From assembly GCF_004799755.1 (NCBI RefSeq), contig NZ_SLUB01000003.1, positions 124,001 to 188,000 of the forward strand: a DNA stretch of 64,000 nucleotides. The letters run 5' to 3'. A model generated the notes under the pieces. The model saw only the letters and a list, made by a program, of their open reading frames with translations. It was not told where the DNA came from and did not search any database. The position numbers and the translations under genes were made by a program. Of this stretch, positions 45,312-54,492 are shown piece after piece. The DNA is from Bacillus timonensis (GTDB taxonomy: Bacteria > Bacillota > Bacilli > Bacillales > Bacillaceae_L). Each line of letters opens with the position of its first letter. Within the stretch, counting starts at the first letter, position 1.

Positions 45312-45520
45312 AAACGCTTCCTCCTTTTCGGATTCAGAATCAAGTCATACTCAAATTCTGACAATCATTGATACGGTACTCATTCCCTTAGTATTGTTAC
45401 CTTCACGACTTTCTATCCTATATTAATAACCATAAATACAGCATAAAAATAGACTAGTTATCTGTGGTAAACACATATAAACGCTTTAAGTAACATAGTT
45501 CTCATTAAAGAAATAAAAAA

Positions 45521-45740
45521 CCTTCCCTACTTTTTTTGAGGAAAGGTATTATCATTTTTCTCGCCTTTCACTCTTATCGATCAAGGACATACCTTGCTCA
45601 GGTTAGCACCTTATCACTTTTATCATGGAGACCTACATTTATGTATAGGATTCACAAAAATACGCTTGATATGTAAAAAAGTGATGGTTGCCGGGTTTCA
45701 TCGGGCCTGTCCCTCCGCCAGCTCGGGATAAGAGAGTATC
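45521..45740 (-). promoter_or_regulatory. SAM-I (S-box) riboswitch of metK
   Basis: On the minus strand the leader begins CTCTTATCCCGAGCTGGCGG, followed by AGGGACAGGCCCGATGAAAC, the classic S-box core (45688-45740). It ends in a terminator: stem ACCTTTCCT / AGGGAAGGT, then TTTTTT (45514-45547). High SAM should end transcription before metK. Confidence 0.93.
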
Positions 45741-45753
45741 CGTTCAATGAATT

Positions 45754-45782
45754 ATCATAACGTAGTCATCCTTTTCAGTCAA
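45754..45782 (-). promoter_or_regulatory. Sigma-A promoter of metK
   Basis: TTGACT, 17 bases and TATGAT, placed about 14 bases before the S-box. Confidence 0.75.
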
Positions 45783-45890
45783 CAAAAATTCCGAAAAAAA
45801 CACTATTGAAATGTGTCAACTTTTTTCTCAAGAACAGACATACATCCAAACACATGAACTATTTTTGAATCTGTACGCACTTTTTAAAGA

Positions 45891-45945
45891 TATGTTACGT
45901 AAAATACGTAAATAGTATAGACTATTTTATTCAATGTGTTATACT
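45891..45945 (+). promoter_or_regulatory. pckA promoter with two CcpN-like boxes
   Basis: The -10 TATACT (45940-45945) has a weak -35 TAGACT 16 bases upstream. TGTGTTATACT (45935-45945), overlapping the -10, fits the CcpN box TRTGHYATAYW fully. TATGTTACGTA (45891-45901) fits 9 of 11. CcpN represses gluconeogenic genes such as pckA during glycolytic growth. Confidence 0.65.
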
Positions 45946-45991
45946 AATTGTAAATTTTGATTATATAAAAAAAGGTAAAGGATGGTTTTAC

Positions 45992-47581
45992 ATGAATTCA
46001 GTTGAAGTTTCAAATGAGCAGCTATTAGCATTAGTGAATGGAAAAAACGCGCATCATAACCTATCTGTTCCTATTTTAGTTGAAAAAGTACTCACTAGAC
46101 AAGAAGGAATCCTTACTTCGACTGGGGCTGTATGTGCAACAACTGGGAAATATACAGGAAGATCACCAGAGGACAAATACATCGTAGAAGAAGCGTCTAC
46201 GAAAGATAGAATTGACTGGGGCAAGGTAAATAAGCCAATTTCTGAAACTGTATTTGAAAACCTTTACACAAAGGTACTTTCATATTTGAAAGAAAAAGAT
46301 GAAATTTTTGTATTCAATGGGTATGCAGGTGCTGATAAAAAAGTACGTATGCCAATCCAAGTAATAAACGAATATGCATGGCATAATCTTTTTTCCCAAC
46401 AATTGTTCGTTCGACCAACTGAAGAAGACTTAAAAACACATCAAGCTGAATTCACAGTTATCAGTGCACCAAATTTCAAGGCAGACCCTGAAGTCGATGG
46501 TACTCGTTCTGAAACCTTTATCATTATTTCCTTTGAAAGGCGAACAGTTTTAATTGGAGGAACGGAGTATGCAGGTGAAATTAAAAAATCAATTTTCTCA
46601 GTGATGAACTATGTATTACCTGAACAAAACATCCTTTCCATGCACTGCTCGGCCAATGTTGGTCAAGAAGGGGACGTCGCGCTATTCTTTGGTCTATCCG
46701 GAACAGGGAAGACAACTCTTTCTGCAGATCCAAATCGTCGTCTTATTGGTGATGACGAGCATGGTTGGTCTAGCTCAGGAGTCTTTAATATTGAAGGTGG
46801 CTGCTATGCAAAATGCATCAATCTTTCTCGTGAGAAGGAACCACAAATTTTTGATGCAATTCGTTTTGGCTCAGTGTTGGAAAATGTGGTTGTTGATGAT
46901 GAATCAAGAATAGCTGATTATGATGACAATTCATTGACGGAAAATACAAGAGCTGCCTACCAAATCGACAATATCGATAATATTATTGTACCGAGCATTG
47001 CAGGACACCCAAATACAATTGTATTTCTAACAGCAGATGCTTTCGGTGTGCTTCCTCCAATAAGTAAGCTAACAAAAGAACAAGCCATGTACCATTTCCT
47101 AAGTGGCTACACAAGCAAGCTAGCAGGCACAGAGCGCGGAGTTACTGCACCAGAGGCAACATTCTCAACTTGCTTTGGATCTCCTTTCCTTCCACTTGCT
47201 GCAACTGAGTATGCTGAGATGCTTGGAAGAAAAATTGACGAGCACAATGTTCAGGTATTTTTAGTGAATACTGGGTGGACTGGTGGAGAGTATGGAGTAG
47301 GAAGTCGTATGAAGCTCTCCTATACACGTGCAATGGTTCAAGCAGCATTAGAAGGTGAACTGACTCATGCGGAAACCGTGAAAAATGATATTTTCGGTTT
47401 AGAAATTCCGATCCATATTCCAGGTGTTCCTGATGATGTACTACAGCCTGCAAAAACATGGGCAGACCAAAGTACGTACTATGTGAAAGCAAAAGAGTTA
47501 GCAGTAAAGTTCAAAGAAAACTTTAAAAAGTTCCCTAATGTTTCAAAGGAAATTGAATTATTGGGTGGACCTAGAATCTAA
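45992..47581 (+). CDS. pckA: Phosphoenolpyruvate carboxykinase (ATP)
   Basis: 529 residues. It converts oxaloacetate to phosphoenolpyruvate with ATP, the committing step of gluconeogenesis. [15 protein letters not shown] is the N-terminal substrate region, [15 protein letters not shown] near residue 235 is the kinase loop, and [10 protein letters not shown] follows with the metal Asp. AAAGGATGG precedes the ATG. The promoter carries CcpN-like boxes. It is convergent with ytmA, sharing a terminator. The B. subtilis neighbour ytmB is missing. Confidence 0.97.
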   Translation: MNSVEVSNEQLLALVNGKNAHHNLSVPILVEKVLTRQEGILTSTGAVCATTGKYTGRSPEDKYIVEEASTKDRIDWGKVNKPISETVFENLYTKVLSYLKEKDEIFVFNGYAGADKKVRMPIQVINEYAWHNLFSQQLFVRPTEEDLKTHQAEFTVISAPNFKADPEVDGTRSETFIIISFERRTVLIGGTEYAGEIKKSIFSVMNYVLPEQNILSMHCSANVGQEGDVALFFGLSGTGKTTLSADPNRRLIGDDEHGWSSSGVFNIEGGCYAKCINLSREKEPQIFDAIRFGSVLENVVVDDESRIADYDDNSLTENTRAAYQIDNIDNIIVPSIAGHPNTIVFLTADAFGVLPPISKLTKEQAMYHFLSGYTSKLAGTERGVTAPEATFSTCFGSPFLPLAATEYAEMLGRKIDEHNVQVFLVNTGWTGGEYGVGSRMKLSYTRAMVQAALEGELTHAETVKNDIFGLEIPIHIPGVPDDVLQPAKTWADQSTYYVKAKELAVKFKENFKKFPNVSKEIELLGGPRI

Positions 47582-47592
47582 TTTCAATATTT

Positions 47593-47625
47593 AAAAGCTC
47601 GAGGAAAATCACCCCTCGAGCTTTT
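47593..47625. terminator. Bidirectional terminator between pckA and ytmA
   Basis: An 11-bp stem AAAAGCTCGAG / CTCGAGCTTTT extended by GG/CC, with an 8-base loop. The last codons of ytmA lie within its right arm. Confidence 0.85.
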
Positions 47626-48418
47626 CGGTTTTGGGCTCCCTCGTTTTCATCCATTCTGTTAATCTCCACACCGTTTCCCTATTTTCATGCGGCGGAAAAT
47701 AATGATCGTATTGAGGGAAATACCAGCTTTCTACCTGTTTTCCGAGCTCTCTTACTCTTTTTTCAAGTCGATATGCGTGTTCAACAGAAACATTTTCATC
47801 TTTTTCACCATGAATAATAAGCAATGGCGCTTCAAGTTTCTCAATTTCATATAAGGGGGTTCTCCACTTGTATCGATCTGGATATTTAGTTGGAGTTCCT
47901 CCAATGACCCGCTTCATCATTCTCCGCATATCGGTACGCTCCACATACGTTAAGCTTAAATCACTTACGCCTCCCCATGAAACAACCGAACAAATTTGTG
48001 GCTGATGGATTGCCGTTAATAGAGCCATCACTCCCCCGCGAGAGAAACCAAAAACATGTATTCGCGTTGGATTCACTTTTTCATGTTCCTCCAACACTTT
48101 AACCGCAGAGAAAGCATCGTATCGATCATGTCCGGCGAAATCCTCGTTGCCCTCTCCCCCTTGATTTCCACGATAAAAGGGCGCCATCACCACAAAGCCT
48201 TGTGAGGCAAATTGAATAATCCGACCAATTCGTACCTTTCCAACATTTTTTATCCCACCACGCAAATACAAAAAACCGTCATACACCCCTTCTTCCTTCG
48301 GTTCAGCAAGATACCCTTTTATTTTCAATCCTTTGCTCAAATATGTAATTAAATAAAGATTAATTTTAGGGTTAGGAGACGGAAATCTCTGCTTTTCGAC
48401 TATTGTGCCATCCGCCAT
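47609..48418 (-). CDS. ytmA: Alpha/beta hydrolase YtmA (prolyl oligopeptidase S9-like)
   Basis: 269 residues. It has the alpha/beta hydrolase fold with nucleophile Ser in HVFGFSRGGVMALL near residue 125, acid Asp in IIHGEKDENVSV and His in YFPQYDHYFPP. FYRGNQGGEG is the oxyanion-side loop. No signal peptide, so cytosolic. Closest to the S9 peptidase-like esterases; the true substrate is unknown. GAGAGGATGG precedes the ATG. A short divergent region with AT-rich sequence separates it from ytlA. Confidence 0.87.
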   Translation of the reverse strand: MADGTIVEKQRFPSPNPKINLYLITYLSKGLKIKGYLAEPKEEGVYDGFLYLRGGIKNVGKVRIGRIIQFASQGFVVMAPFYRGNQGGEGNEDFAGHDRYDAFSAVKVLEEHEKVNPTRIHVFGFSRGGVMALLTAIHQPQICSVVSWGGVSDLSLTYVERTDMRRMMKRVIGGTPTKYPDRYKWRTPLYEIEKLEAPLLIIHGEKDENVSVEHAYRLEKRVRELGKQVESWYFPQYDHYFPPHENRETVWRLTEWMKTREPKTEKLEG

Positions 48419-48577
48419 TTTTATCCATCCTCTCTATCTCATTATTTCAGAAAAAAATTTATAAAATCCTCCTTACAAAAAAGGAAAAATAGGCATTCAC
48501 ACATTTTTATCACGTTTCATAATCTATCTTAGATATTACTTATGCAGACAGATCAACTGTCAAGGAGGAATGAATAC

Positions 48578-49564
48578 ATGCGTCGTTTTTTTGCTAGCCT
48601 TATTGGATTACTGCTTATTATTCCATTAGCCGCTTGTAATAATGACCAGGTTCAAAAAATCCGAATTGCTGAGGTAACGCGTTCTGTGTTTTACGCACCT
48701 CAGTATGTAGCCATTACAGAAGGATTTTTTGAAGAAGAAGGCTTAGAAATTGAATTAACAACCGTACCAGGTGGAGATAAAACCATGACTGCTTTAATCT
48801 CTGGCGGTGCTGATGTTGCCTTAGTTGGTTCAGAAACATCTATTTATGTGGAAGCACAGGGATCCACCGATCCTGTTATTAACTTTGCAGCTCTTACACA
48901 AACGGACGGTACGTTTTTAATGGCAAGAGAAGATATTGAAAATTTTAGCTGGGACCAACTTAAAGATAGTACATTCCTTGGTCAACGTAAAGGCGGAATG
49001 CCACAAATGGTTGGGGAATTTGTTCTAAAGAAGCACGATATTGACCCGCATGGAGATTTGAATCTCATTCAAAACATCGATTTCGCCAATATTTCTAGTG
49101 CATATGCATCAGGTACAGGCGACTTTGTCCAATTATTTGAACCAACTGCTAGTTTGTTCGAAAAAGAAGGCCGTGGCTATATTGTGGCTTCTTTCGGCGA
49201 ACAATCTGGAAAGGTACCCTATACAACATTTATGACAAAGCAAAGCTTTATTGATGAAAATAGCGATGCTGTTGAAAAATTCACACGCGCAGTCTACAAA
49301 GCGCAGCAATGGGTTGATTCACATAGTCCAGAAGAAATTGCAAAATCCGTGCAAGAATTCTTTCCAGATACACCTATTGATTTAATCACATCCTCTATTG
49401 AACGTTATAAGAACCAAGGCTCTTACGCAACAAACCCTGTCCTGTCAGAAGAAGCTTGGAATAATCTGCAGGACATCATGGATGAGGCTGGTGAATTACC
49501 GAAAAGAATTGATTACACCACACTTGTTAACACAAGTATTGCTGAAAAAGTAATTTCCAAATAG
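48578..49564 (+). CDS. ytlA: ABC transporter substrate-binding lipoprotein YtlA (NMT1/THI5-like)
   Basis: 328 residues. The signal peptide ends in lipobox PLAAC (Cys at about 20). The mature part begins IRIAEVTRSVFYAPQYVAIT and EGFFEEEGLEIEL, typical of the NMT1/SsuA-like binding proteins for sulfonates, nitrate or thiamine precursors. The ATG at 48578 has AAGGAGG nine bases upstream. It is the first gene of a three-gene importer with ytlC and ytlD. The ligand is unknown; no TPP riboswitch, S-box or T-box is seen upstream. Confidence 0.88.
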   Translation: MRRFFASLIGLLLIIPLAACNNDQVQKIRIAEVTRSVFYAPQYVAITEGFFEEEGLEIELTTVPGGDKTMTALISGGADVALVGSETSIYVEAQGSTDPVINFAALTQTDGTFLMAREDIENFSWDQLKDSTFLGQRKGGMPQMVGEFVLKKHDIDPHGDLNLIQNIDFANISSAYASGTGDFVQLFEPTASLFEKEGRGYIVASFGEQSGKVPYTTFMTKQSFIDENSDAVEKFTRAVYKAQQWVDSHSPEEIAKSVQEFFPDTPIDLITSSIERYKNQGSYATNPVLSEEAWNNLQDIMDEAGELPKRIDYTTLVNTSIAEKVISK

Positions 49565-49574
49565 GAGTGTTACT

Positions 49575-50354
49575 ATGAACTTTTTGTCAGTAAAAGATCT
49601 ACACCATGTTTATTTTACAAAGGATTCTACAACGACCGCACTCGAAAACATTTCACTCACAATCGAGGAAGGGGAGTTCATCTCCCTCCTCGGACCTAGT
49701 GGGTGTGGTAAAACAACATTACTCTCCATTATAGCTGGATTATTAAAACCAACCTATGGAGAGGTTTTGATAGAAGGAAAGACGATTGAAAAGGCAAAGT
49801 CTGACATTGGGTATATGCTACAGCAGGATTACTTGTTTCCGTGGAAGACGATTGAGGAGAATATTCTTGTAGGTCTTCAAATCATGTATCAAGAAACCGA
49901 ACAATCCAGAAAAAACACATTAGCATTACTTGATGAAATTGGGTTACAAGGGGTTGAAAAAGCGTATCCCAATCAGCTTTCTGGTGGAATGAGACAAAGA
50001 GCTGCTTTGGTTCGTACGTTAGCAACAAATCCAAAAATACTCCTACTTGATGAACCATTCTCCGCATTAGACTTTCAAACGAAGCTAAAATTAGAAGATC
50101 TCGTTTCTGATACACTCAAGGAATATCGCAAAACAGCCGTCCTTGTCACACATGATATCGGAGAAGCCATTGCGATGAGTGACCGAATTTATCTCCTGTC
50201 GAAAAGTCCAGGGAAAATTGCAAGAGTATTTGATATCCCAGAAAACTTACGGAATGAGACTCCATTCGATGCAAGACAGCACCCAGAGTATTCGAACATT
50301 TTTCAGCAAATATGGGAGGAGTTAGATCAACTTGAAACAAAATCTCAACATTAA
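49575..50354 (+). CDS. ytlC: ABC transporter ATP-binding protein YtlC
   Basis: 259 residues. It is a complete importer ATPase: Walker [10 protein letters not shown] near residue 40, Q-loop [10 protein letters not shown], signature LSGGMRQR, Walker [13 protein letters not shown] and switch His in VTHDIGEA. This is the SsuB/TauB type that partners NMT1-like binding proteins. AGGAGTG precedes the ATG, ten bases after ytlA ends. It overlaps ytlD by 23 bases. Confidence 0.93.
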   Translation: MNFLSVKDLHHVYFTKDSTTTALENISLTIEEGEFISLLGPSGCGKTTLLSIIAGLLKPTYGEVLIEGKTIEKAKSDIGYMLQQDYLFPWKTIEENILVGLQIMYQETEQSRKNTLALLDEIGLQGVEKAYPNQLSGGMRQRAALVRTLATNPKILLLDEPFSALDFQTKLKLEDLVSDTLKEYRKTAVLVTHDIGEAIAMSDRIYLLSKSPGKIARVFDIPENLRNETPFDARQHPEYSNIFQQIWEELDQLETKSQH

Positions 50355-51141
50355 AGAACTCCATCATCATTACTTACAGAACATAAAAAAAGAGAAAAAA
50401 GTGGTTCGTTTTTATCAAATTCTCATTTTTCTCGTCTTTTTCGGTATATGGGAGATTGCGAGTCGATATCATTGGATTGACCCTTTAATCTTTAGTCGCC
50501 CTTCTAAAATTTGGACTCTCTTTTTAGAAAAAATGAATGATGGAACATTGTTTAATAACCTTGCAGTAACATTATTTGAAACCGTTCTTGGGTTTATTTT
50601 AGGAACCCTCTTAGGAGCTTTGATTGCAGCGATCTTATGGTGGTCTGAACGTCTATCTAATATTCTTGACCCCTATTTAGTTGTTCTTAATGCCATGCCA
50701 AAGGTTGCACTTGGTCCTATCTTAATTGTGGCATTAGGAACTGGATATATCTCAATTATTGCGATGGGAGCCATTATTTCCATCATTATCACCACGATTG
50801 TCGTCTACACGTCGTTTAAAGAAGTGGATTATAACTATATTAAAGTCTTGTTAACGTTTGGAGCGAATCGAAAGCAAATTTTCCGCAATGTCATCCTTCC
50901 CTCTTCCTTTCCAGCGATAATCTCTACATTAAAGGTGAATGTCGGATTATCTTGGGTTGGAGTCATCGTTGGGGAATTCCTCGTTTCAAAGCAAGGCTTA
51001 GGCTATCTCATTATCTATGGATTCCAGGTGTTCAATTTCACATTAATCTTCCTAAGCTTATTATTAATCGCAATCTGTGCGACACTTATGTACCAAGGCG
51101 TCGAGTACCTTGAAAAAAAATTAATTAAGGATTCAAAATAA
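50332..51141 (+). CDS. ytlD: ABC transporter permease YtlD
   Basis: 269 residues with about six helices. The BPD-type permease loop with [20 protein letters not shown] contacts the ATPase. It is like SsuC/TauC. Start is TTG at 50332, inside the end of ytlC, with GGAGGAG about ten bases upstream, so translation is coupled. Ends in a bidirectional terminator with ytkD. Confidence 0.92.
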   Translation: MKQNLNIKELHHHYLQNIKKEKKVVRFYQILIFLVFFGIWEIASRYHWIDPLIFSRPSKIWTLFLEKMNDGTLFNNLAVTLFETVLGFILGTLLGALIAAILWWSERLSNILDPYLVVLNAMPKVALGPILIVALGTGYISIIAMGAIISIIITTIVVYTSFKEVDYNYIKVLLTFGANRKQIFRNVILPSSFPAIISTLKVNVGLSWVGVIVGEFLVSKQGLGYLIIYGFQVFNFTLIFLSLLLIAICATLMYQGVEYLEKKLIKDSK

Positions 51142-51172
51142 AAGCTCTTCTAGTTGATTGCTAGAGAGCTTT
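51141..51172. terminator. Bidirectional terminator between ytlD and ytkD
   Basis: The stem AAAGCTCTtCTAG / CTAGAGAGCTTT has one bulged base and a 7-base loop. It overlaps both stop codons. Confidence 0.75.
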
Positions 51173-51649
51173 CTTCGTTTTTATGTAGTTTTCTACATAG
51201 TCCAGGCTATGCGGGAGAACATCATCCTTCATGATAAAGCTATAGCGGCGATCAAACTTCACCGTATCCAAAGGAATTTCCTTTAACAGAACAGGACCTT
51301 TTGTTTCAAAGTAATCCTGCTTCTCAAGAAGCCTTTCAATTTCAGCAAAATAAATATTTTTAATAATCGTTTTTCCTTTACCAATGACCTTATATTGCCC
51401 GATATATGCAAGTTCTGAAACCTCTGCTCCTGTCTCTTCCATTACCTCTCGTAAAGCAGCAGCATCCGCAGTTTCCCCTTCTTCTACCTTACCACCTGGA
51501 AATTCAAGTCCTCGTTCGGAATGGTCAGTTAGTAGCCAATGGCCATCATAACGACAAATGACCCATACATGTTTAGGGTGAGTGGAAAAAGGATCTGGTG
51601 TAAACGATAAATTCACTTCATTATGATACATATCATGAAAAACAATCAT
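51161..51649 (-). CDS. ytkD: Nudix hydrolase YtkD (nucleoside triphosphatase)
   Basis: 162 residues. The full Nudix box [20 protein letters not shown] then ETGAE lies near residue 70. B. subtilis YtkD hydrolyses 8-oxo-dGTP and other triphosphates, protecting DNA from oxidative damage, and can act on RNA 5' ends. [25 protein letters not shown] leads into the box. The ATG at 51649 has GGAG nine bases upstream; an ATG five codons earlier lacks a site. It follows a small unknown gene in the same direction. Confidence 0.9.
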   Translation of the reverse strand: MIVFHDMYHNEVNLSFTPDPFSTHPKHVWVICRYDGHWLLTDHSERGLEFPGGKVEEGETADAAALREVMEETGAEVSELAYIGQYKVIGKGKTIIKNIYFAEIERLLEKQDYFETKGPVLLKEIPLDTVKFDRRYSFIMKDDVLPHSLDYVENYIKTKKAL

Positions 51650-51721
51650 TTGTTTAGTCTCCATTATTGTTGGTTTTTTATTATGATAACATAAAAACAA
51701 GCCGCTTCATGTAGAAGTGGC

Positions 51722-52060
51722 TTAATCAATTGTTCGTAAAACATCCAGGATTCCTTCCGATTCAATGAAATTCTTTGCTTCTTGGTCTCCCAGTTGGTAG
51801 ATGATTTGATACACCTGAAGCAGATTAGAGTCATATTTGTCATTAGATGAATCATAATGATATTCAACAAAAGGCACATGTGCACGTAAAAAGTTTTCAA
51901 CCTCATTGGAATAGTTACCATCAAAAAGGTTTCTCAACTGACGAACTTCTTCGTCGGTTGCTTCAATTTTATACTCCCATGTAGAACCAGACTTTACTTG
52001 AGAAATTTCTCCACTTCCAACAGAGATATAATAGGTTTTCCTTGGCTGTTGTTCCAACAT
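51722..52060 (-). CDS. Small soluble protein of unknown function
   Basis: 112 residues, acidic, without signal or membrane segment. It starts MLEQQPRKTYYISVGSGEIS, then has EYKIEATDEEVRQLRNLFD and an acidic tyrosine-rich segment YHYDSSNDKYDSNL. Proteins of this pattern are sometimes labelled 'hydrolase/acyltransferase' in Bacillus, but I see no catalytic motif to support that. AGGAGTG precedes the ATG at 52060. It lies about 70 bases upstream of ytkD. Confidence 0.75.
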   Translation of the reverse strand: MLEQQPRKTYYISVGSGEISQVKSGSTWEYKIEATDEEVRQLRNLFDGNYSNEVENFLRAHVPFVEYHYDSSNDKYDSNLLQVYQIIYQLGDQEAKNFIESEGILDVLRTID

Positions 52061-52238
52061 GTTCACTCCTAACAATGTCATTCCGTTATTTTAGCTTTTT
52101 CCTCTGGTATAAAAAATATGCACTTGGCGCAAAACTGTTTTCTTGCCTATTTTCAATACATGAGTATCTTTTGGTACGTTCCCCCATATACTAATTTCCA
52201 AGAAAACCTGTAAAAATAAAGATAAAGGGGAAACACAT

Positions 52239-52499
52239 ATGAAAATCATTGATGAAGTTTATGAAATGTATCGAAATAAATTAACGGGTGACGAAGAAGA
52301 TGCAGACATCATTGCTTTCTCCGTACTTGAACAATTTGCGCGTGAAGATTTGATTGACCTTTTAAGTGATTTAACCGACCAGGAATTGCGTAATTTAGTC
52401 GGTTTTTATATGATTGAGAACCTAAAAGCAAAAATGGCCCGTGATGGAATCGGCCAGTCGAAGATGATGACCGTGGATGAACTGAGGAATATTCATTAG
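52239..52499 (+). CDS. DUF6154-like small helical protein
   Basis: 86 residues, all-helical and acidic. It starts MKIIDEVYEMYRNKLTGDEE and contains VLEQFAREDLIDLLSDLTDQ, then ELRNLVGFYMIENLKAKMA. From memory this matches the DUF6154 family of Bacillus; function is unknown. AAGGGG is eight bases before the ATG. It is monocistronic, and a 20-bp tandem repeat begins seven bases after its stop. Confidence 0.75.
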   Translation: MKIIDEVYEMYRNKLTGDEEDADIIAFSVLEQFAREDLIDLLSDLTDQELRNLVGFYMIENLKAKMARDGIGQSKMMTVDELRNIH

Positions 52500-52505
52500 G
52501 TTGGG

Positions 52506-52575
52506 TCTATCGACGATAATTTAATTCTATCGGCGTTACTTTGTTTCTATCAACATTAGCTTTAATCTCATCAAA
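52506..52575. repeat. 20-bp degenerate tandem repeat
   Basis: Three units of exactly 20 bases start at 52506, 52526 and 52546. They share TCTATC(G/A)(A/G)C(G/A) and an AT-rich tail, and a truncated fourth (TCTCATCAAA) follows. The array runs into the ltaE terminator. Confidence 0.75.
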
Positions 52576-52606
52576 AAAAGGATTGTCTGCTAACGAGCAA
52601 TCCTTT
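52573..52606 (-). terminator. Terminator after ltaE
   Basis: A 9-bp stem AAAGGATTG / CAATCCTTT with a 12-base loop, then TTTTTTT on the minus strand. Confidence 0.85.
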
Positions 52607-52619
52607 AAAGTAATCGGTA

Positions 52620-53636
52620 TTAAAGTTTACCAACAATCTGTATAGCTTTTTCAATTGTCTCTCGATCCACATCATAATGAGTTGTAAATCGCACAAGTTT
52701 AGGTCCAAATGTTGAAACTAATACGCCATGTTCTTTTAATAGTGCAGCAAACTGGCTTGAGGTTAATCCTCTCTCACTTACTTCCACTAAAATAATATTC
52801 GTATCAACCTGGTTAACAACGTTCAAACCGCTAATATTTCCGAGTCCTTGCGCTAAAAACGTAGCATTCTCGTGATCAACTGCAAGACGGTCAACCATTG
52901 TCCGAAGTGCTACTAGTCCCGGTGCCGCAATAATCCCAACCTGTCTTAAGCCACCACCAAGGCGTTTCCTCCACTTCCTTGCTTGGTTTATAAAGTCCCC
53001 ACTTCCTGCAATGATCGAGCCAACTGGGGCACCTAATCCTTTCGACAAACAAAATTGCACGGAGTCCGTATATTGAGCAATATCCTTTACAGGACACCCA
53101 AGTGCAACCGCTGCATTAAATAAACGTGCACCGTCTAAATGGACAGGAATCTGGTTTGCCGATGCAATTTCATAGATGGCTTTCATATTTTCAAGTGGAA
53201 TGACTGCCCCACCCGCTCTGTTATGTGTATTTTCAATACAAATCAAACCGGTTTCAGGGTTATGTACATCCTCTTCTTGAATGGCCGCCTCAACTTCAGC
53301 AGGATCCATTGCTCCTCTTTTTCCTTTAATCGCTCTTGGTTGAACACCTGCAAATGCAGAAATAGCTGCACCTTCGTAATTAAGAATATGTGAATCCTGT
53401 TCTACAATAATTTCATTTCCTCTTCTTGTGTGAGTTAAAACCGCAATTTGATTCCCTTGGGTCCCACTTGTTACAAACATAGCGGCGTCTTTCCCAAGCA
53501 TTTCTGCAGCTGTTTGCTCAAGCTCCTTCACAGTCGGATCTTCCTGATAAACATCGTCACCAACCTCAGCTTCATACGCTGCTTTTCTCATTTCGGCTGT
53601 TGGTTTTGTTACGGTATCACTTCGCAAATCGATCAT
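52620..53636 (-). CDS. ltaE: Low-specificity L-threonine aldolase
   Basis: 338 residues. It is a PLP enzyme that cleaves threonine and allo-threonine to glycine and acetaldehyde. MIDLRSDTVTKPT at the N-terminus, GDDVYQEDPTVKELE, SGTQGNQIA, HLDGARLFNAA with the PLP-binding Asp, and the Schiff-base Lys in FCLSKGLGAPVGS are all diagnostic. GGGGAGGAG gives a strong site before the ATG. A single gene with its own terminator. Confidence 0.93.
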   Translation of the reverse strand: MIDLRSDTVTKPTAEMRKAAYEAEVGDDVYQEDPTVKELEQTAAEMLGKDAAMFVTSGTQGNQIAVLTHTRRGNEIIVEQDSHILNYEGAAISAFAGVQPRAIKGKRGAMDPAEVEAAIQEEDVHNPETGLICIENTHNRAGGAVIPLENMKAIYEIASANQIPVHLDGARLFNAAVALGCPVKDIAQYTDSVQFCLSKGLGAPVGSIIAGSGDFINQARKWRKRLGGGLRQVGIIAAPGLVALRTMVDRLAVDHENATFLAQGLGNISGLNVVNQVDTNIILVEVSERGLTSSQFAALLKEHGVLVSTFGPKLVRFTTHYDVDRETIEKAIQIVGKL

Positions 53637-53674
53637 ATTTTCTCCTCCCCTATATAATTAAAAATAATACAAAA

Positions 53675-53699
53675 CCCTTCTTTCGACAAGAAAGAAGGG
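53675..53699 (-). terminator. Terminator after dps
   Basis: A 10-bp perfect stem CCCTTCTTTC / GAAAGAAGGG with a 5-base loop, followed by TTTTG on the minus strand. Confidence 0.85.
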
Positions 53700-53711
53700 C
53701 CATGATATTTC

Positions 53712-54152
53712 TTATTTTCCTAAGAAGGATTGAAGCATCCAAATATGTTTTTCAAGTTCTTTGTGAATCGCAAGCAGCATGTCACCTGTTGTTTCATCAT
53801 CCACATCTGCAGCTACCTTCATACCTTCCTTTAACTCTCCTGTTAGAATGGAAAAATCATTTGAAATGTTCGCTACCATTTCTTCAGCAGTTTCATTTCC
53901 GTTTGCTTCCTGAATGGAAGATAATTCAAGAATTTCCTTCATAGTTGCAACAGGTTGTCCACTGATTGCAAGAAGTCGTTCTGCTAATTCGTCTATGTGA
54001 ACAGCAGCCTCATTATATAACTCTTCAAATTTTACATGTAGCGTAAAGAATTGAGGGCCCTTTACATACCAATGGTAATTATGTAGCTTCGTGTATAGAA
54101 CACTCCAGTTTGCCACTTGCTTATTTACGATTTCGATTAATTGTGTTTTCAT
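53712..54152 (-). CDS. dps: Dps-type mini-ferritin
   Basis: 146 residues. Dps forms 12-subunit shells that oxidise and store iron and protect DNA from peroxide. The ferroxidase ligands are visible as His in [15 protein letters not shown] near residue 27 and the [10 protein letters not shown] motif near 53. GAGGAGATTTT precedes the ATG. A perfect sigma-B-type promoter lies 25 bases upstream, matching the stress control of B. subtilis dps (ytkB). The lone gene sits between ltaE and ytzI. Confidence 0.93.
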   Translation of the reverse strand: MKTQLIEIVNKQVANWSVLYTKLHNYHWYVKGPQFFTLHVKFEELYNEAAVHIDELAERLLAISGQPVATMKEILELSSIQEANGNETAEEMVANISNDFSILTGELKEGMKVAADVDDETTGDMLLAIHKELEKHIWMLQSFLGK

Positions 54153-54176
54153 AAAATCTCCTCCTTATTTGTTAAC

Positions 54177-54202
54177 ATACCCCCTTTATATCATGGTGAA
54201 AC
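54177..54202 (-). promoter_or_regulatory. Sigma-B promoter of dps
   Basis: GTTTCA, a 14-base spacer and GGGTAT on the minus strand (5/6 and 6/6 to consensus). Confidence 0.75.
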
Positions 54203-54327
54203 ATAAATTTTTCGATTGTTTTTTTGCAGATGACAACCTTTTACTTTTTTTGAATGAATATCAATACCTTCCACCTCTGTACCATGTTAAAATGAAAGGA
54301 GAAAAATAGAGGGGGTTGCTATGTAGC

Positions 54328-54492
54328 ATGCTTGCAATTTTAATTGTTTCAATCATTATTGTGCTAGTAGTCTTATTTTTAGCTGTTAGCACAACTTCAA
54401 AAGCATATCAGTACAAGCATACAGTCGATGACTTAGAAGAGAATCCACATTTAAATCATTATGAAAATGAGGAGAATTCAGATGGAAAATAA
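54328..54492 (+). CDS. ytzI: YtzI-like small membrane protein
   Basis: 54 residues. An N-terminal transmembrane helix (MLAILIVSIIIVLVVLFLAV) is followed by a polar cytoplasmic tail (AYQYKHTVDDLEENPHLNHY). The size and tail pattern fit YtzI of B. subtilis. GAGGGGG lies 12 bases before the ATG, a rather long spacing; a TTG at 54316 is a weaker alternative. It overlaps the start of the amidase gene by 11 bases, so they are coupled. Function is unknown. Confidence 0.72.
   Translation: MLAILIVSIIIVLVVLFLAVSTTSKAYQYKHTVDDLEENPHLNHYENEENSDGK

Noticed and set aside
48419-48577. TPP riboswitch before the NMT1-like transporter
   Set aside because: No THI-box core sequence is present, so thiamine-precursor transport cannot be argued from the leader.
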